From NCBI RefSeq assembly GCF_009371985.2, contig NZ_VIKU02000003.1, positions 124,001 through 188,000 on the forward strand: a DNA stretch of 64,000 bases, read 5' to 3'. The notes beneath the pieces are model-generated. The model was given only the letters and a program-made list of their open reading frames with translations, made no database searches and was not told the origin of the DNA. This document shows positions 36,856-45,499 of this stretch, in pieces. The first letter of the stretch is position 1; each line of letters begins with the position of its first letter. The position numbers were made by a program, and so were the translations under genes. The stretch comes from Pelagihabitans pacificus (GTDB lineage Bacteria > Bacteroidota > Bacteroidia > Flavobacteriales > Flavobacteriaceae).

Positions 36856-38502
36856 ATGACCGAAGATTTCATCCCATTCAACAGTATTGGTCTTTGCTTT
36901 AGCGGCGGGGGCTACCGTGCCACTTTTTACTCATTGGGGGTAGTTAGCTACCTTCATCGTATCCAATATATGAACGAGTCGCTGCTCACCAAAGTAGAAG
37001 CGATAAGCACGGTGAGCGGCGGTACGCTGTTGGGGGTCGCCTATGCAAAGGCAGCACAATCCGAAGATTTCGATTTTCCCAAATTCTATAAGGAGTTTTA
37101 CGAAGCCTTTGAACCTGATAACGACGTGCTCCTCGAAACGGCCATCAGCAAGCTCGAAGACGATGTGGTCTGGAAGGCCCACCCGCATAAGAAACGCTCC
37201 TTGATCAATGCGTTTGCCCTTACCTATGCGAGTATGCCGCTTTTCGAGGGTGATTTCAAAATATTCGATAATCCCGAGCACACCAACCTGAAACACGTTT
37301 GTTTCAATGCCACCGATTTCTCGTTCGGATTGGCCTTCCGGTTTCAGAATACGGGAAGATTTGGAAACAAACCGCTAAACAATACACAAATAAACCAATT
37401 GAAGTACCACATACCACTAGGGGATATTATTGCTTCTTCTTCCTGTTTCCCTTTGGGTTTTGAGCCCTTGGTATTTCCCGATGATTACTTCAAAGATCAT
37501 AAATCACCTTCCTACAGGGCCTTGAAAAGCCTAGACCGATTTATTGATGGTGTCGGGATTATGGACGGGGGTATCGCCGACAACCAAGGTATTGGCAGTA
37601 TGATCAACATCAGCCGACAGTCAAAAATGAAGGGTCGCCTTAACCTAATCATTGTAAATGACGTCGGTAGCTTTAAAATGGACCCTTGGAAACCCGATAC
37701 CACCGGACTCCAACCAAAGAAAACATTGAAGAATGCCGTTCTAAGTTTTTTAAGTCACTTTGGGGTCAAACCGTTGTACTGGATCATTCTTTTGACGGGT
37801 GTTTTGCTCTTGGTTCTAAATTCAATGGGAATCATAAAGAACCAGGTATGGCCTGCACTCTATATCGTAGGAAGTATCATTACGGGAATAGGCCTGACAC
37901 TGCTCATTTTTGGCCTGATAGCATCGGTGGTCAAAACCTTTGGTGTGGGCTGGCTTCGTTCGCTGTTTAAAAAGAATGTTCCGGAAGTGCTTCTAGACGA
38001 CGTGCTTACCTTCCAAAAATTGGACATCGGACTTATAAAGCGAATGCTCACGGATCGCATAACATCCGGTATTAAAATGATCAACGATATTTTTTTGAAG
38101 CAAATTCGTCGCCTCAACTATGACCTGCTGTATCAAACCAAGGAACTACAAAATAAGATTATTACTTCCAGGGTTTATGAATTGAATGGCCAAAGTACGC
38201 CTTATCACGATTTTAAGGTCAATGAGGCTATTAAACCTGCGCCTAGTACGTTGCTGAAAAATGTGGGCCTCACTGCTTCGGAAACCCCGACCACCTTATG
38301 GTGGGATCAAACCGATAGAAGCGTTGACCGCATGGATACCTTGATTGCTTGTGGTCAGTTCACTACCTGCTATAATTTAATGGACTATATCTTGAAATTA
38401 AAGAAGGAGAACATTACAACCGATGAAATCGAAGCTATGTACGAATTGCTGGAAACAGACTGGAAAGCATTTAATAAAGACCCCTTTATGATGTTCCATT
38501 AA
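36856..38502 (+). CDS. Patatin-like phospholipase with C-terminal membrane hairpin
   Basis: Patatin-family protein of 548 residues from this start. It has GLCFSGGGYRATFYSLG as the oxyanion loop, AISTVSGGTLLG carrying the nucleophile Ser (first Gly of GxSxG replaced by Thr) and IMDGGIADNQGIG carrying the catalytic Asp (about 235). After the catalytic core come two strong membrane helices (about 305-325 and 333-357), then a cytoplasmic tail, so the enzyme is tethered to the membrane it may act on. An upstream ATG at 36793 adds 21 residues unlike the domain, so I prefer 36856. It is a second patatin-type gene flanking the efflux array. Confidence 0.82.
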   Translation: MTEDFIPFNSIGLCFSGGGYRATFYSLGVVSYLHRIQYMNESLLTKVEAISTVSGGTLLGVAYAKAAQSEDFDFPKFYKEFYEAFEPDNDVLLETAISKLEDDVVWKAHPHKKRSLINAFALTYASMPLFEGDFKIFDNPEHTNLKHVCFNATDFSFGLAFRFQNTGRFGNKPLNNTQINQLKYHIPLGDIIASSSCFPLGFEPLVFPDDYFKDHKSPSYRALKSLDRFIDGVGIMDGGIADNQGIGSMINISRQSKMKGRLNLIIVNDVGSFKMDPWKPDTTGLQPKKTLKNAVLSFLSHFGVKPLYWIILLTGVLLLVLNSMGIIKNQVWPALYIVGSIITGIGLTLLIFGLIASVVKTFGVGWLRSLFKKNVPEVLLDDVLTFQKLDIGLIKRMLTDRITSGIKMINDIFLKQIRRLNYDLLYQTKELQNKIITSRVYELNGQSTPYHDFKVNEAIKPAPSTLLKNVGLTASETPTTLWWDQTDRSVDRMDTLIACGQFTTCYNLMDYILKLKKENITTDEIEAMYELLETDWKAFNKDPFMMFH

Positions 38503-38553
38503 ATTTCTACAAGAATGCAGTAGTCGATGTTCCTTACGTTCAATGGCAGTGGA

Positions 38554-38586
38554 TTGTAAATACCATATCAAAAAAATGTATATTTA
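38554..38586 (+). promoter_or_regulatory. Promoter candidate for the 38.6 kb secreted protein
   Basis: TTG at 38554-38556, then 22 nt, then TATATTTA at 38579-38586 (seven of eight consensus positions). The spacer is slightly longer than the usual 19-21 nt. It lies 36 bp before the ATG. Confidence 0.4.
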
Positions 38587-38622
38587 GAAATCAAACGTCA
38601 CGAAGCAAAGGAATTTGGGCCA

Positions 38623-39111
38623 ATGAAGAAAAATTACATTTTAGTATTTCTTATCGCTTTAATCGGCTTCACCGTCAACGCGCAGGGAGCCGGTGACAAA
38701 AAATCCAAAAGGGAGCAAAAAAAAATACGACAGTACGAAGGTATAGTCTCGGCATTGATGCAGGCAAAATTCAGCATTGGCACCGAGAACAGGGTAACCC
38801 CTTTTGGAGCCTCAAAATTTTCATGGGGGATTCTCATCGTCAATGGCGATGCCGGTGAGGCGCTGGAATTTCAGTTGGAACGCACCAAGGATAAGGATAC
38901 TCCCATTACGGAGTTGCTGAAAATTTCCAAATATCGGGCCATACAGGACAAAGAGAACCATACGGTCAATGCCTATTTCAATACGGTGCTTCAAGGGAAA
39001 CCCGTTTCCATTTCCATTACGGCAGGTTTGGGTCGTAAGGCCATCATGAAAATAGCCGAAACAAACGGGGCTATCAACAGCTACGAGGGTCGCATTCGAA
39101 GCAAGCTGTAA
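38623..39111 (+). CDS. Secreted hypothetical protein
   Basis: A 162-residue exported protein, not recognised. The signal peptide is MKKNYILVFLIALIGFTVNAQ. A Lys-rich stretch (KKSKREQKKIRQ) follows, then an alpha/beta region with GILIVNGDAGEALEFQLER and VSISITAGLGRKAIM. It has no membrane segment beyond the signal. It lies 42 bp before the SDR gene and may share its transcript. Confidence 0.7.
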   Translation: MKKNYILVFLIALIGFTVNAQGAGDKKSKREQKKIRQYEGIVSALMQAKFSIGTENRVTPFGASKFSWGILIVNGDAGEALEFQLERTKDKDTPITELLKISKYRAIQDKENHTVNAYFNTVLQGKPVSISITAGLGRKAIMKIAETNGAINSYEGRIRSKL

Positions 39112-39153
39112 GGAACCATTTGTGACTGAGGTGGTAAAACGACTAAACAACCA

Positions 39154-39915
39154 ATGATCACAATCGATTTAAGAGGTAAGACAATTTTGGTTACCGGGGC
39201 TTCGGACGGTATCGGTAAAGCGACCGCCGATTTTTTGATGACGATGGGAGCCCGGGTGGGGGTACATTATCATAGCAACAAGTCAGCCGCAGAGCAACTG
39301 GTGGCAAAACACGGGATTGGGTCGCACACCTTCCAAGCGGATTTGTCCAAAGAGCAAGAAGTCTTCCAACTTTTTGAGTCGGTAATAGCTCATTTCGGCA
39401 AAATTGATGTCATCATTGCCAATGCTGGGGTATTCTTATCACATTCCACGAAAGAAAATACCGCTGCGTGGCTAGCGGTTTGGAAAAGGACTATAGAGGT
39501 CAATCTAAATTCCGTAGGTATTTTGACCAAATTGGGCATTGATCATTTCAGGACCCATCGGGAAGGGCGGTTCATATACATCGGCAGTAGGGCGGCATTC
39601 AGGGGTGAAACCGAGGAATATTTAGCCTATGCGGCTTCCAAGGGTGGTATTACTTCACTGGCTAGAAGCGTTGCCCGGTCTTTTGGAAAAGAAAATATCA
39701 AGGCTTTTGTAGTCGCTCCCGGTTTCACCCGTACGCCGATGGCGGAAAGCTTCATTGCGAAATATGGGGAACAACGGGTCTTGGACGAAATCGCTTTGAA
39801 CCAGTTAACGACACCCGAAGATCTTGCACCTTTGATTGGCATGCTCTGCAGTGGTGCCATGGACCACGCGACCGGTGCCACCATTGACGTAAATGGCGGC
39901 AGCCATATCCGTTAG
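39154..39915 (+). CDS. Short-chain dehydrogenase/reductase
   Basis: Classical SDR of 253 residues. It has the NAD(P) motif TGASDGIGKA (about 13-22), NAGV (about 90), a catalytic Ser in YIGSRAAF, and Tyr and Lys in YAASKGG (about 160-166). VVAPGFTRTPM follows, as in fatty-acid or sugar SDRs. The C-terminal GATIDVNGGSHIR is the usual end of FabG-like enzymes. Its substrate is unclear. It is cytoplasmic. It converges with the Pycsar-effector-like gene, leaving a 46 bp gap. Confidence 0.92.
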   Translation: MITIDLRGKTILVTGASDGIGKATADFLMTMGARVGVHYHSNKSAAEQLVAKHGIGSHTFQADLSKEQEVFQLFESVIAHFGKIDVIIANAGVFLSHSTKENTAAWLAVWKRTIEVNLNSVGILTKLGIDHFRTHREGRFIYIGSRAAFRGETEEYLAYAASKGGITSLARSVARSFGKENIKAFVVAPGFTRTPMAESFIAKYGEQRVLDEIALNQLTTPEDLAPLIGMLCSGAMDHATGATIDVNGGSHIR

Positions 39916-39961
39916 GTTTTCGATTACCCTACTGGGCTCTTAAGGAATTGCTACAAAATCA

Positions 39962-40549
39962 TTAGCCCAAAACAATAATCGCGTGCGCGAACGCGGTTAT
40001 GAAAAGTAGCAACAGCCCCAAGGCCAATAATAGAATCGATCGATTGACATTCTTAAACTTCAGGGAAGCAATTTTAGAGTTGATGAAAACTTGTTGTCCC
40101 AGTTGGTCGAATAATTGTTCTTCATCCAAACTGATACGGTAAAAAGTTTTGGAGAATTCCTCAATAGATCCGTATTTACTGATAACATCTTTAAAAAAGA
40201 AGATGTTTTTGTTAAATCTGGATTCGATTCGGGGCATGAAACAACGAATACTAAAAAAAATAGACCCCACGGTGGTAAATCCCCATAACCCGAGCAAGAC
40301 GTAGAAGAAGGGATATGTAGAGGCCTCTGAAACCACCAAGCCCACATTCTGATATACAAAGCTGAATAGAATACCGTAAAAAGAAAGAATCAATCCCGCT
40401 TTCAACTCCGAAGCTTTGATCAATCCAAAAACATAATTGATACTTCCCCAATAATGGTCTACCAATTCTTCGGCATGCCCCTTACTGTTTCGCGTTTCCT
40501 GGATAGAAGGTCGTTTTTGCCTTTGCTTTGGTTCCTGTGGTTGGTTCAT
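39962..40549 (-). CDS. Pycsar-effector-like (DUF5706) membrane protein
   Basis: A 195-residue membrane protein. From about residue 42, LIKASELKAGLILSFYGILFSFV matches the diagnostic helix of the DUF5706/Pycsar effector family (the usual pattern is acidic or small residue, K-A, then hydrophobic). A second helix (FFYVLLGLWGFTTVGSIFFSIR), a soluble central region and a final helix (LLLALGLLLLFITAFAHAII) complete the topology. Known PycTM effectors bind cUMP or cCMP and damage the inner membrane during phage attack. Here no pyrimidine cyclase is adjacent, so a non-defence role is equally possible. Upstream A-rich DNA shows no clear promoter. Confidence 0.7.
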   Translation of the reverse strand: MNQPQEPKQRQKRPSIQETRNSKGHAEELVDHYWGSINYVFGLIKASELKAGLILSFYGILFSFVYQNVGLVVSEASTYPFFYVLLGLWGFTTVGSIFFSIRCFMPRIESRFNKNIFFFKDVISKYGSIEEFSKTFYRISLDEEQLFDQLGQQVFINSKIASLKFKNVNRSILLLALGLLLLFITAFAHAIIVLG

Positions 40550-40943
40550 GGTCAGATTTTTAATATGAGGGGGAACAAAGGGAAAAAAATAGCGTTTCGC
40601 CTTTGAAAGATACTAAATTAACCATGAAAGAGATCGTAACCTGCACCAAGAGTATTCGGCATCCCATAAATTGACGAAATTCAACACGTTTTATGTAAGC
40701 TTTTCTTAGTCCCCGATAACTCATGGTGGGCATTCGGACAAAAAATAGGAAGCTTTGCACAAATAAGCAGGTAAAAAGGGGAATATGGATTAATTTTCCT
40801 AATTTGAGAGCAGTTAGGGTATACGCTTATTACTCCCCCCCACAGCAAATACTTCTAACAAATTTGTTTGTAAGCCGGTCAAATCCGAGGTCGTATGCCT
40901 CGAGGGGTCGGTTGACCTTAAAAAAAACCAAATAACCAACTCA
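40550..40943. other. Divergent intergenic region
   Basis: A gap of 394 bp between the Pycsar-effector-like gene and a secreted protein. It holds the palindrome AACAAATTTGTT and small GC hairpins at about 40890-40920. No gene or exact Bacteroidota promoter was found. Confidence 0.4.
40857..40868. promoter_or_regulatory. 12-bp perfect palindrome
   Basis: AACAAATTTGTT is fully self-complementary and lies 76 bp before the next ATG. It could be an operator; no protein is assigned. Confidence 0.3.
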
Positions 40944-41420
40944 ATGAAAACCACAGCTATTTATTTAGTGCTCGCGCTATCTGCGAGCCTCGTATCCTTC
41001 AGCGGTGTATTTGCCCAGGAAACGCGTACGATTACCTTATCGGTCGATATCGACCGTTTGAACAATGGCAACCCTTCCATGGCCTGTAGTTTTGATACCG
41101 ATTCCAATACACAGGTATTGGATAATAGCTCCCCAGAAAATTTTACGATTTTGGTCAACGAGGAAGATACCGTCATATGGGAAGCGTTCTCGACAAGCGG
41201 AGATGAAATCGATATCGAAAGTATCCAATTCGAAGAGGTCAGGGGCAGAGCGGGCTTGTTCAGCGAGCCAAAGCTTAATGGAATGGGTAATAACGGAAAG
41301 AAAAAAGCCAAGGGAACGATAAATAAAAGAACCAAGGGCAATGAATACAAATATGCCATCGAGTTCAGTGTTGATGGGGAGTTCTTTTTAATCGACCCCA
41401 AAATTAAGGTAGGGGCTTAA
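40944..41420 (+). CDS. Secreted hypothetical protein
   Basis: A 158-residue exported protein, not recognised. The signal peptide is LVLALSASLVSFSGVFAQ. The mature part is mainly beta with a central basic, low-complexity segment (NNGKKKAKGTINKRTKG, about 120-136) that is probably a flexible loop. It has no cysteine pair forming an obvious disulfide. The cyclase gene starts 22 bp later, so the two are likely co-transcribed. Confidence 0.7.
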   Translation: MKTTAIYLVLALSASLVSFSGVFAQETRTITLSVDIDRLNNGNPSMACSFDTDSNTQVLDNSSPENFTILVNEEDTVIWEAFSTSGDEIDIESIQFEEVRGRAGLFSEPKLNGMGNNGKKKAKGTINKRTKGNEYKYAIEFSVDGEFFLIDPKIKVGA

Positions 41421-41442
41421 TGACCAGCATTAGAGATTCCCC

Positions 41443-43311
41443 ATGAATACAGATTTTTACTTTACTTCCGTATCTAAAAAGGTCTATTTTCTGTTGGGCT
41501 TTTTTTTTGTCCTAAATGCTATGATGTATGGCCAGAACCAAAAGCTGGCCGATAGCCTTGAGACCGTCTACTCCAATAAAACCTATCGACCGGAAAATGA
41601 GTTGCGTATTCTTGAGAAGCTAGCTTACGTACATCCCGACCCGAACAAAGCACTCGAGTACAGCGAAATATTACTACAAAAAGCACAAGCAGTTGATTCC
41701 ACGGAATTGGTCATAAGTGCCTACCTACAAAAAGGAAATGCCCTAACCCTTAAAGGGGATGTCAGCGCGGCTTTGGGAAGCTATCTCAATGGGGTGAAAC
41801 TCGCTTCGGACGAGGGCCAAAACCGAGAGTTGGGCCTTTTATACACTGCGATCGCCGGGGTGTACTCCGTTATGGGAAATCGTGAAAACACCATTTTCTA
41901 CTATAAGAATGCTATTGCCATTCTGGAAAAAGAAAAAGATAATGACCCCTTGAATTACGCATCGGTCCTGGAGAATTTAGGGGATGAATACAATCTTAAT
42001 TTTGCACAACCCGATTCGGCCTTGCTATTTTTCAAACAGTCCGGTGCCATTTTTAAGGAGCTTGGTCATAAGCCTGGGATGGCCTATAACCTGGGAAATA
42101 TCGGTCTCGCCTATGCCCAAAAAGGTGAAAACTCAATAGCTGAAAAAAACATCGTTCAAGCGATGGAAATGCTTAAGGAATTGGGAGATTATTACCCAAT
42201 ATGCGTCTATCTCACCTATATGTCGGACATCTATGCGGACCAGGGCAATCTCGATGCGGCCTTTACCTATGCCCAAAGGAGCTTGGAGCTCGGACAGCAG
42301 TATGGGCTTAAGGACCAAATAAGTGATGCCAATTTAGCCCTTTCAGAGCTGTACGAGCGTCAGGGAGATAATGCAGCTTCATTGGCCTACTACAAATCCC
42401 ACATTGCTTACAAGGATAGTGTGCGCAATATTACCTTGGCACAACAGATGGCTGATCAACGAGCCGATTTTGAAATCTCCCAAAAGCAAATAGAGGTCGA
42501 CCTGCTCAACCAGCAAAAAGAGAACCAGCAAATAATTGCCATTGCGACCACTATTGCCTTGTTCTTGATTGCTTTACTGGCCTTCGGCCTTTATCGACGA
42601 AATCGATTTATCAAAAGAACCAACCAAATAATCAGGAAGGAAAAAGACCGATCGGACACTCTTTTGTTAAATATCCTTCCGGAGGAAACCGCAATCGAAT
42701 TAAAGGAAAAAGGTAGGGTACAAGCAAAGAAATTTGAATCGGTTACCGTTTTGTTCACCGATTTTAAGGGGTTTACGTCTTTTGCCGAAAATCTTCCTCC
42801 CGAAGAATTGGTAAAAAGTGTAGACTTTTACTTTTCAAGGTTCGACAAAATCATCGAAAAACACGGGCTGGAAAAGATAAAAACAGTGGGGGATTCCTAT
42901 ATGTGTGCGGGGGGATTGCCATTTCCCGATAAAAATCATGCGTTCAATGCGGTGCGGGCGGCGTTTGAAATCAACGAATTTGTGGAACAGGCAAAGGAGC
43001 GGACTGGGAATGGTACCAGTTTTGAAGTTCGTGTGGGTATTAATACAGGCCCCGTTGTTGCGGGGGTAGTCGGTACAAAAAAGTTTGCCTACGATATTTG
43101 GGGCGATACCGTGAACGTTGCCTCCCGAATGGAAACCATGTCAAAACCAGGTAGAATCAATATCAGTGAAAGCACCTATGACTTAATAAAGAATCATTTC
43201 AATTGCGAACCCCGTGGGGAGATTTATGTGAAGAACAGGGGAATGATGCAAATGTATTTTGTCAACGGTACCAAGGCGGCCAGTACCTCGGTTACTGCTA
43301 TGCATCTGTAA
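41443..43311 (+). CDS. TPR-containing class III adenylate cyclase
   Basis: A 622-residue membrane cyclase that makes cyclic nucleotide from NTP. It has a signal or anchor segment, about six TPR repeats (about 40-320, for example GLAYAQKGENSIAEKNIVQAM), a coiled helix, one membrane helix (about 362-382) and a cytoplasmic class III catalytic domain (about 430-600). Metal-binding Asp residues are in VLFTDFKGF and VGDSYM. The base-selecting residues are Lys in EKIKTVGD and Asp in YDIWGDTVN, the pair expected for ATP. Asn and Arg in TVNVASRME complete the site. The TPR part should face the periplasm. It is therefore more likely an adenylate cyclase than a Pycsar pyrimidine cyclase. Confidence 0.93.
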   Translation: MNTDFYFTSVSKKVYFLLGFFFVLNAMMYGQNQKLADSLETVYSNKTYRPENELRILEKLAYVHPDPNKALEYSEILLQKAQAVDSTELVISAYLQKGNALTLKGDVSAALGSYLNGVKLASDEGQNRELGLLYTAIAGVYSVMGNRENTIFYYKNAIAILEKEKDNDPLNYASVLENLGDEYNLNFAQPDSALLFFKQSGAIFKELGHKPGMAYNLGNIGLAYAQKGENSIAEKNIVQAMEMLKELGDYYPICVYLTYMSDIYADQGNLDAAFTYAQRSLELGQQYGLKDQISDANLALSELYERQGDNAASLAYYKSHIAYKDSVRNITLAQQMADQRADFEISQKQIEVDLLNQQKENQQIIAIATTIALFLIALLAFGLYRRNRFIKRTNQIIRKEKDRSDTLLLNILPEETAIELKEKGRVQAKKFESVTVLFTDFKGFTSFAENLPPEELVKSVDFYFSRFDKIIEKHGLEKIKTVGDSYMCAGGLPFPDKNHAFNAVRAAFEINEFVEQAKERTGNGTSFEVRVGINTGPVVAGVVGTKKFAYDIWGDTVNVASRMETMSKPGRINISESTYDLIKNHFNCEPRGEIYVKNRGMMQMYFVNGTKAASTSVTAMHL

Positions 43312-43383
43312 AGGCTTGATGTTCAAGTCCAGCTATTTTAGATTTAGAGGGTTTGCTTTAAAACCGTGGTGACCAAGGTCATT

Positions 43384-43412
43384 TTGAAATTTTGAACAAA
43401 ACCCTATTTTAG
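43384..43412 (+). promoter_or_regulatory. Promoter candidate for the PIMT-like gene
   Basis: TTG at 43384-43386, 18 nt, then TATTTTAG at 43405-43412 (seven of eight consensus positions). It lies 36 bp before the ATG. Confidence 0.4.
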
Positions 43413-43448
43413 CGTATTGGTTACCGTTACGGTCGAATACCACCCGCT

Positions 43449-44165
43449 ATGAGCAAAACCCTCTTAACAGTTACAATCGTTCTTTTCATAGGTTGTGGCA
43501 CTTTGGTTGGCCAAACGGACTTTGCAACCCAAAAAGAGCAGATGGTAAGAATACAACTACAGGGTCGTGATATTACGGATATCGAGACGCTTTCGGCACT
43601 CTTGAACGTTCGGCGACATGAATTTGTTCCGGAGAATTTGAAAAATCTGGCCTATACCGATGGTCCATTACCAATAGGCAATGGTCAAACGATTTCCCAA
43701 CCGTATATTGTCGCCTTTATGACCCAGGCCCTGCGTTTAAAGTCAAATCACCGCGTGTTGGAAATCGGGACTGGGTCTGGATATCAAGCAGCGGTATTGG
43801 CTAAAATCGTTGATTCGGTATATACCATTGAAATTGTGAAGGACTTGGCCACCACGGCAGAAAAGCGATTAAAACGTTTAGGCTACGACAATGTCAACGT
43901 CAAATGGGGCGATGGGTATCACGGCTGGCCCTCAAAGGCCCCTTTTGACGCGGTAATGGTCACCGCGGGAGCCGATTCGATTCCCCAGCCCCTGATAGAT
44001 CAATTAAAAGTAGGTGGAAGAATGATCATACCCGTAGGCCCGCATCACGGGGTTCGCCAGTTGGTGCTGATAACTAAAAAGAAGAATGAGGTAAGGACCA
44101 AAAGCCTGATGGCCGTTCGTTTTGTACCCTTTACCAGGAAAGATTCGATAGACCCGGATAGATGA
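43449..44165 (+). CDS. Exported protein-L-isoaspartate O-methyltransferase-like protein
   Basis: A 238-residue PIMT-family enzyme, which uses SAM to methylate isoaspartyl residues in damaged proteins. Motifs are RHEFVPENLKNLAYTDGPLPIG with GQTISQPYIVAFMTQAL (about 52-95), VLEIGTGSGYQAAVLA as motif I and GGRMIIPVGPHHGVRQLVLI late in the fold. An N-terminal hydrophobic segment with GQ cleavage (VTIVLFIGCGTLVGQ) predicts export, unusual for a SAM enzyme but seen in some Gram-negative homologues. It is followed after 45 bp by a DUF3667 gene. Confidence 0.88.
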   Translation: MSKTLLTVTIVLFIGCGTLVGQTDFATQKEQMVRIQLQGRDITDIETLSALLNVRRHEFVPENLKNLAYTDGPLPIGNGQTISQPYIVAFMTQALRLKSNHRVLEIGTGSGYQAAVLAKIVDSVYTIEIVKDLATTAEKRLKRLGYDNVNVKWGDGYHGWPSKAPFDAVMVTAGADSIPQPLIDQLKVGGRMIIPVGPHHGVRQLVLITKKKNEVRTKSLMAVRFVPFTRKDSIDPDR

Positions 44166-44210
44166 TGGGTTTCAGTAAGTGACAAATACCTAGGAAAATT
44201 ACACCCCTGC

Positions 44211-45263
44211 ATGGAGTTACCGACCACCAAATGCAAAAATTGTGAAAAAAGTTTCGATGCTACTTTCGACTACTGCCCTTATTGTGGGCAGGAAGCGGCA
44301 GACAACCTCACTATCGGGGTGTTGTTCAGCAACACGATCAGCAATTATTTTTCCGTGGATGCCCGTTTTTTTAGAAGCTTTATACCCTTGTTGACCAAAC
44401 CGGGGGTATTGGCGCGGCGCTTTGTCGATGGAAAACGTGTGACGTACTTGCATCCGGCACAATTCTACCTCTTCATATCGGTGGTCTTTTTCTTCGTGTT
44501 CTCCTTTAACGTTCGAAGGGCCGACAACGAAGTGTCGCAAGCATTAAAAAAAGGCTTTGGGAAGGAAAATATTTTGGATTCCCTTCAACTGGCGAAAGAC
44601 TCCGTGGCTTTGGAAATGGCCCGGGATGCCCTTAAAAAAAATGCCGTTGTCACCGGAATTTCCGAGCAAGACCTAAAGGCAATCGACTCCGTTATTTTAG
44701 CAGAGCAAAATAACCCCGACGTATCCTTTTCGTTCAAAAGGGAAGCGTTGGATTCATTGATCGCTATCAACGCCACGAAATCCGAGAAGTTAAAGGCTAT
44801 GGGCTTACAGGACGATGCCGGTGCTTTCACCCGGATGTTCTATGAACAAATGCTCAAGTTCTATGAGCAACAAGGAGGTGGCATCCTTAAAACCTTGTAC
44901 GATACCATTCCCATAGCCATGTTCTTCATGTTGCCATTATTCGCCCTTTTGTTGAAGCTATTTTATTGGAAGCGAGGAACCTTCGCACACCACATGGTGT
45001 TTAGCTTCTATTTTTTCACCTTTCTTTTCACCACTTTTTGCTTGCTCATTTTAGCCAACCGGCTACTTGACATCCCCACTTGGTTAGAGGTGTTGATCTT
45101 TTTATCTTTTGTAATCTATTTGATGTTGGCCCTTAGAAATTTTTACAAAAGTAGCTGGATTGGGGCCTTTTTTAAGGCCAATACCATCTCCTTTATTTAC
45201 CTTCTTTTTATTGTTCCCATTGCCCTGTTTGGGGTGATGTTCGCGTCTTTTATGTTGTATTAG
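44211..45263 (+). CDS. DUF3667 membrane protein with N-terminal zinc ribbon
   Basis: A 350-residue protein. A four-Cys ribbon (CKNC and CPYC within residues 8-25) precedes the DUF3667 segment (SRFL-like FFRSFIPLLTKPGVLARRFVDGKRVTYLHPAQFYLFISVVFF). A charged soluble loop (about 108-210) follows, then four C-terminal helices. The HPAQFY group next to the first helix is the family hallmark. Function is unknown. The ribbon suggests contact with nucleic acid or another protein on the cytoplasmic side. Confidence 0.88.
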   Translation: MELPTTKCKNCEKSFDATFDYCPYCGQEAADNLTIGVLFSNTISNYFSVDARFFRSFIPLLTKPGVLARRFVDGKRVTYLHPAQFYLFISVVFFFVFSFNVRRADNEVSQALKKGFGKENILDSLQLAKDSVALEMARDALKKNAVVTGISEQDLKAIDSVILAEQNNPDVSFSFKREALDSLIAINATKSEKLKAMGLQDDAGAFTRMFYEQMLKFYEQQGGGILKTLYDTIPIAMFFMLPLFALLLKLFYWKRGTFAHHMVFSFYFFTFLFTTFCLLILANRLLDIPTWLEVLIFLSFVIYLMLALRNFYKSSWIGAFFKANTISFIYLLFIVPIALFGVMFASFMLY

Positions 45264-45374
45264 TTCAGTGACGGTTTATGCACTCGCTTTGATGCCGAAC
45301 CGTACTGTAACGCCGTGGTTGAATCATCATTCCTCGTCGGGGTCGAAAAAAACGGAACCCAGTAGGGTATATTG

Positions 45375-45399
45375 ACTGAATGACAAGGGTCATTTCAGT
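45375..45399. terminator. Hairpin downstream of DUF3667 gene
   Basis: AATGAC and GTCATT around an AAGG loop, extended by ACTG/CAGT with one bulged T, giving a 10-bp stem. It has no T-run. It lies 112 bp after the DUF3667 stop and 101 bp before the MAT start, so it could be a terminator or a leader element of the SAM synthetase gene. It does not match a SAM riboswitch that I recognise. Confidence 0.35.
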
Positions 45400-45499
45400 C
45401 CCGCGACCAAAGTTCTATTTTCGGTACCTCTCAATTTGGAATCAATGGTATATAAGCGTTTTCCCGCTTGATACTGCGACAGCTGGTAATTGGTAAAAA

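Noticed and set aside
41443-43311. The cyclase as a true Pycsar pyrimidine cyclase
   Set aside because: The base-selecting Lys and Asp match adenylate cyclases, and a TPR-membrane architecture is not that of the known PycC enzymes.
45264-45499. A SAM riboswitch before the SAM synthetase
   Set aside because: The only clear hairpin does not match SAM-I or SAM-II features that I recognise.
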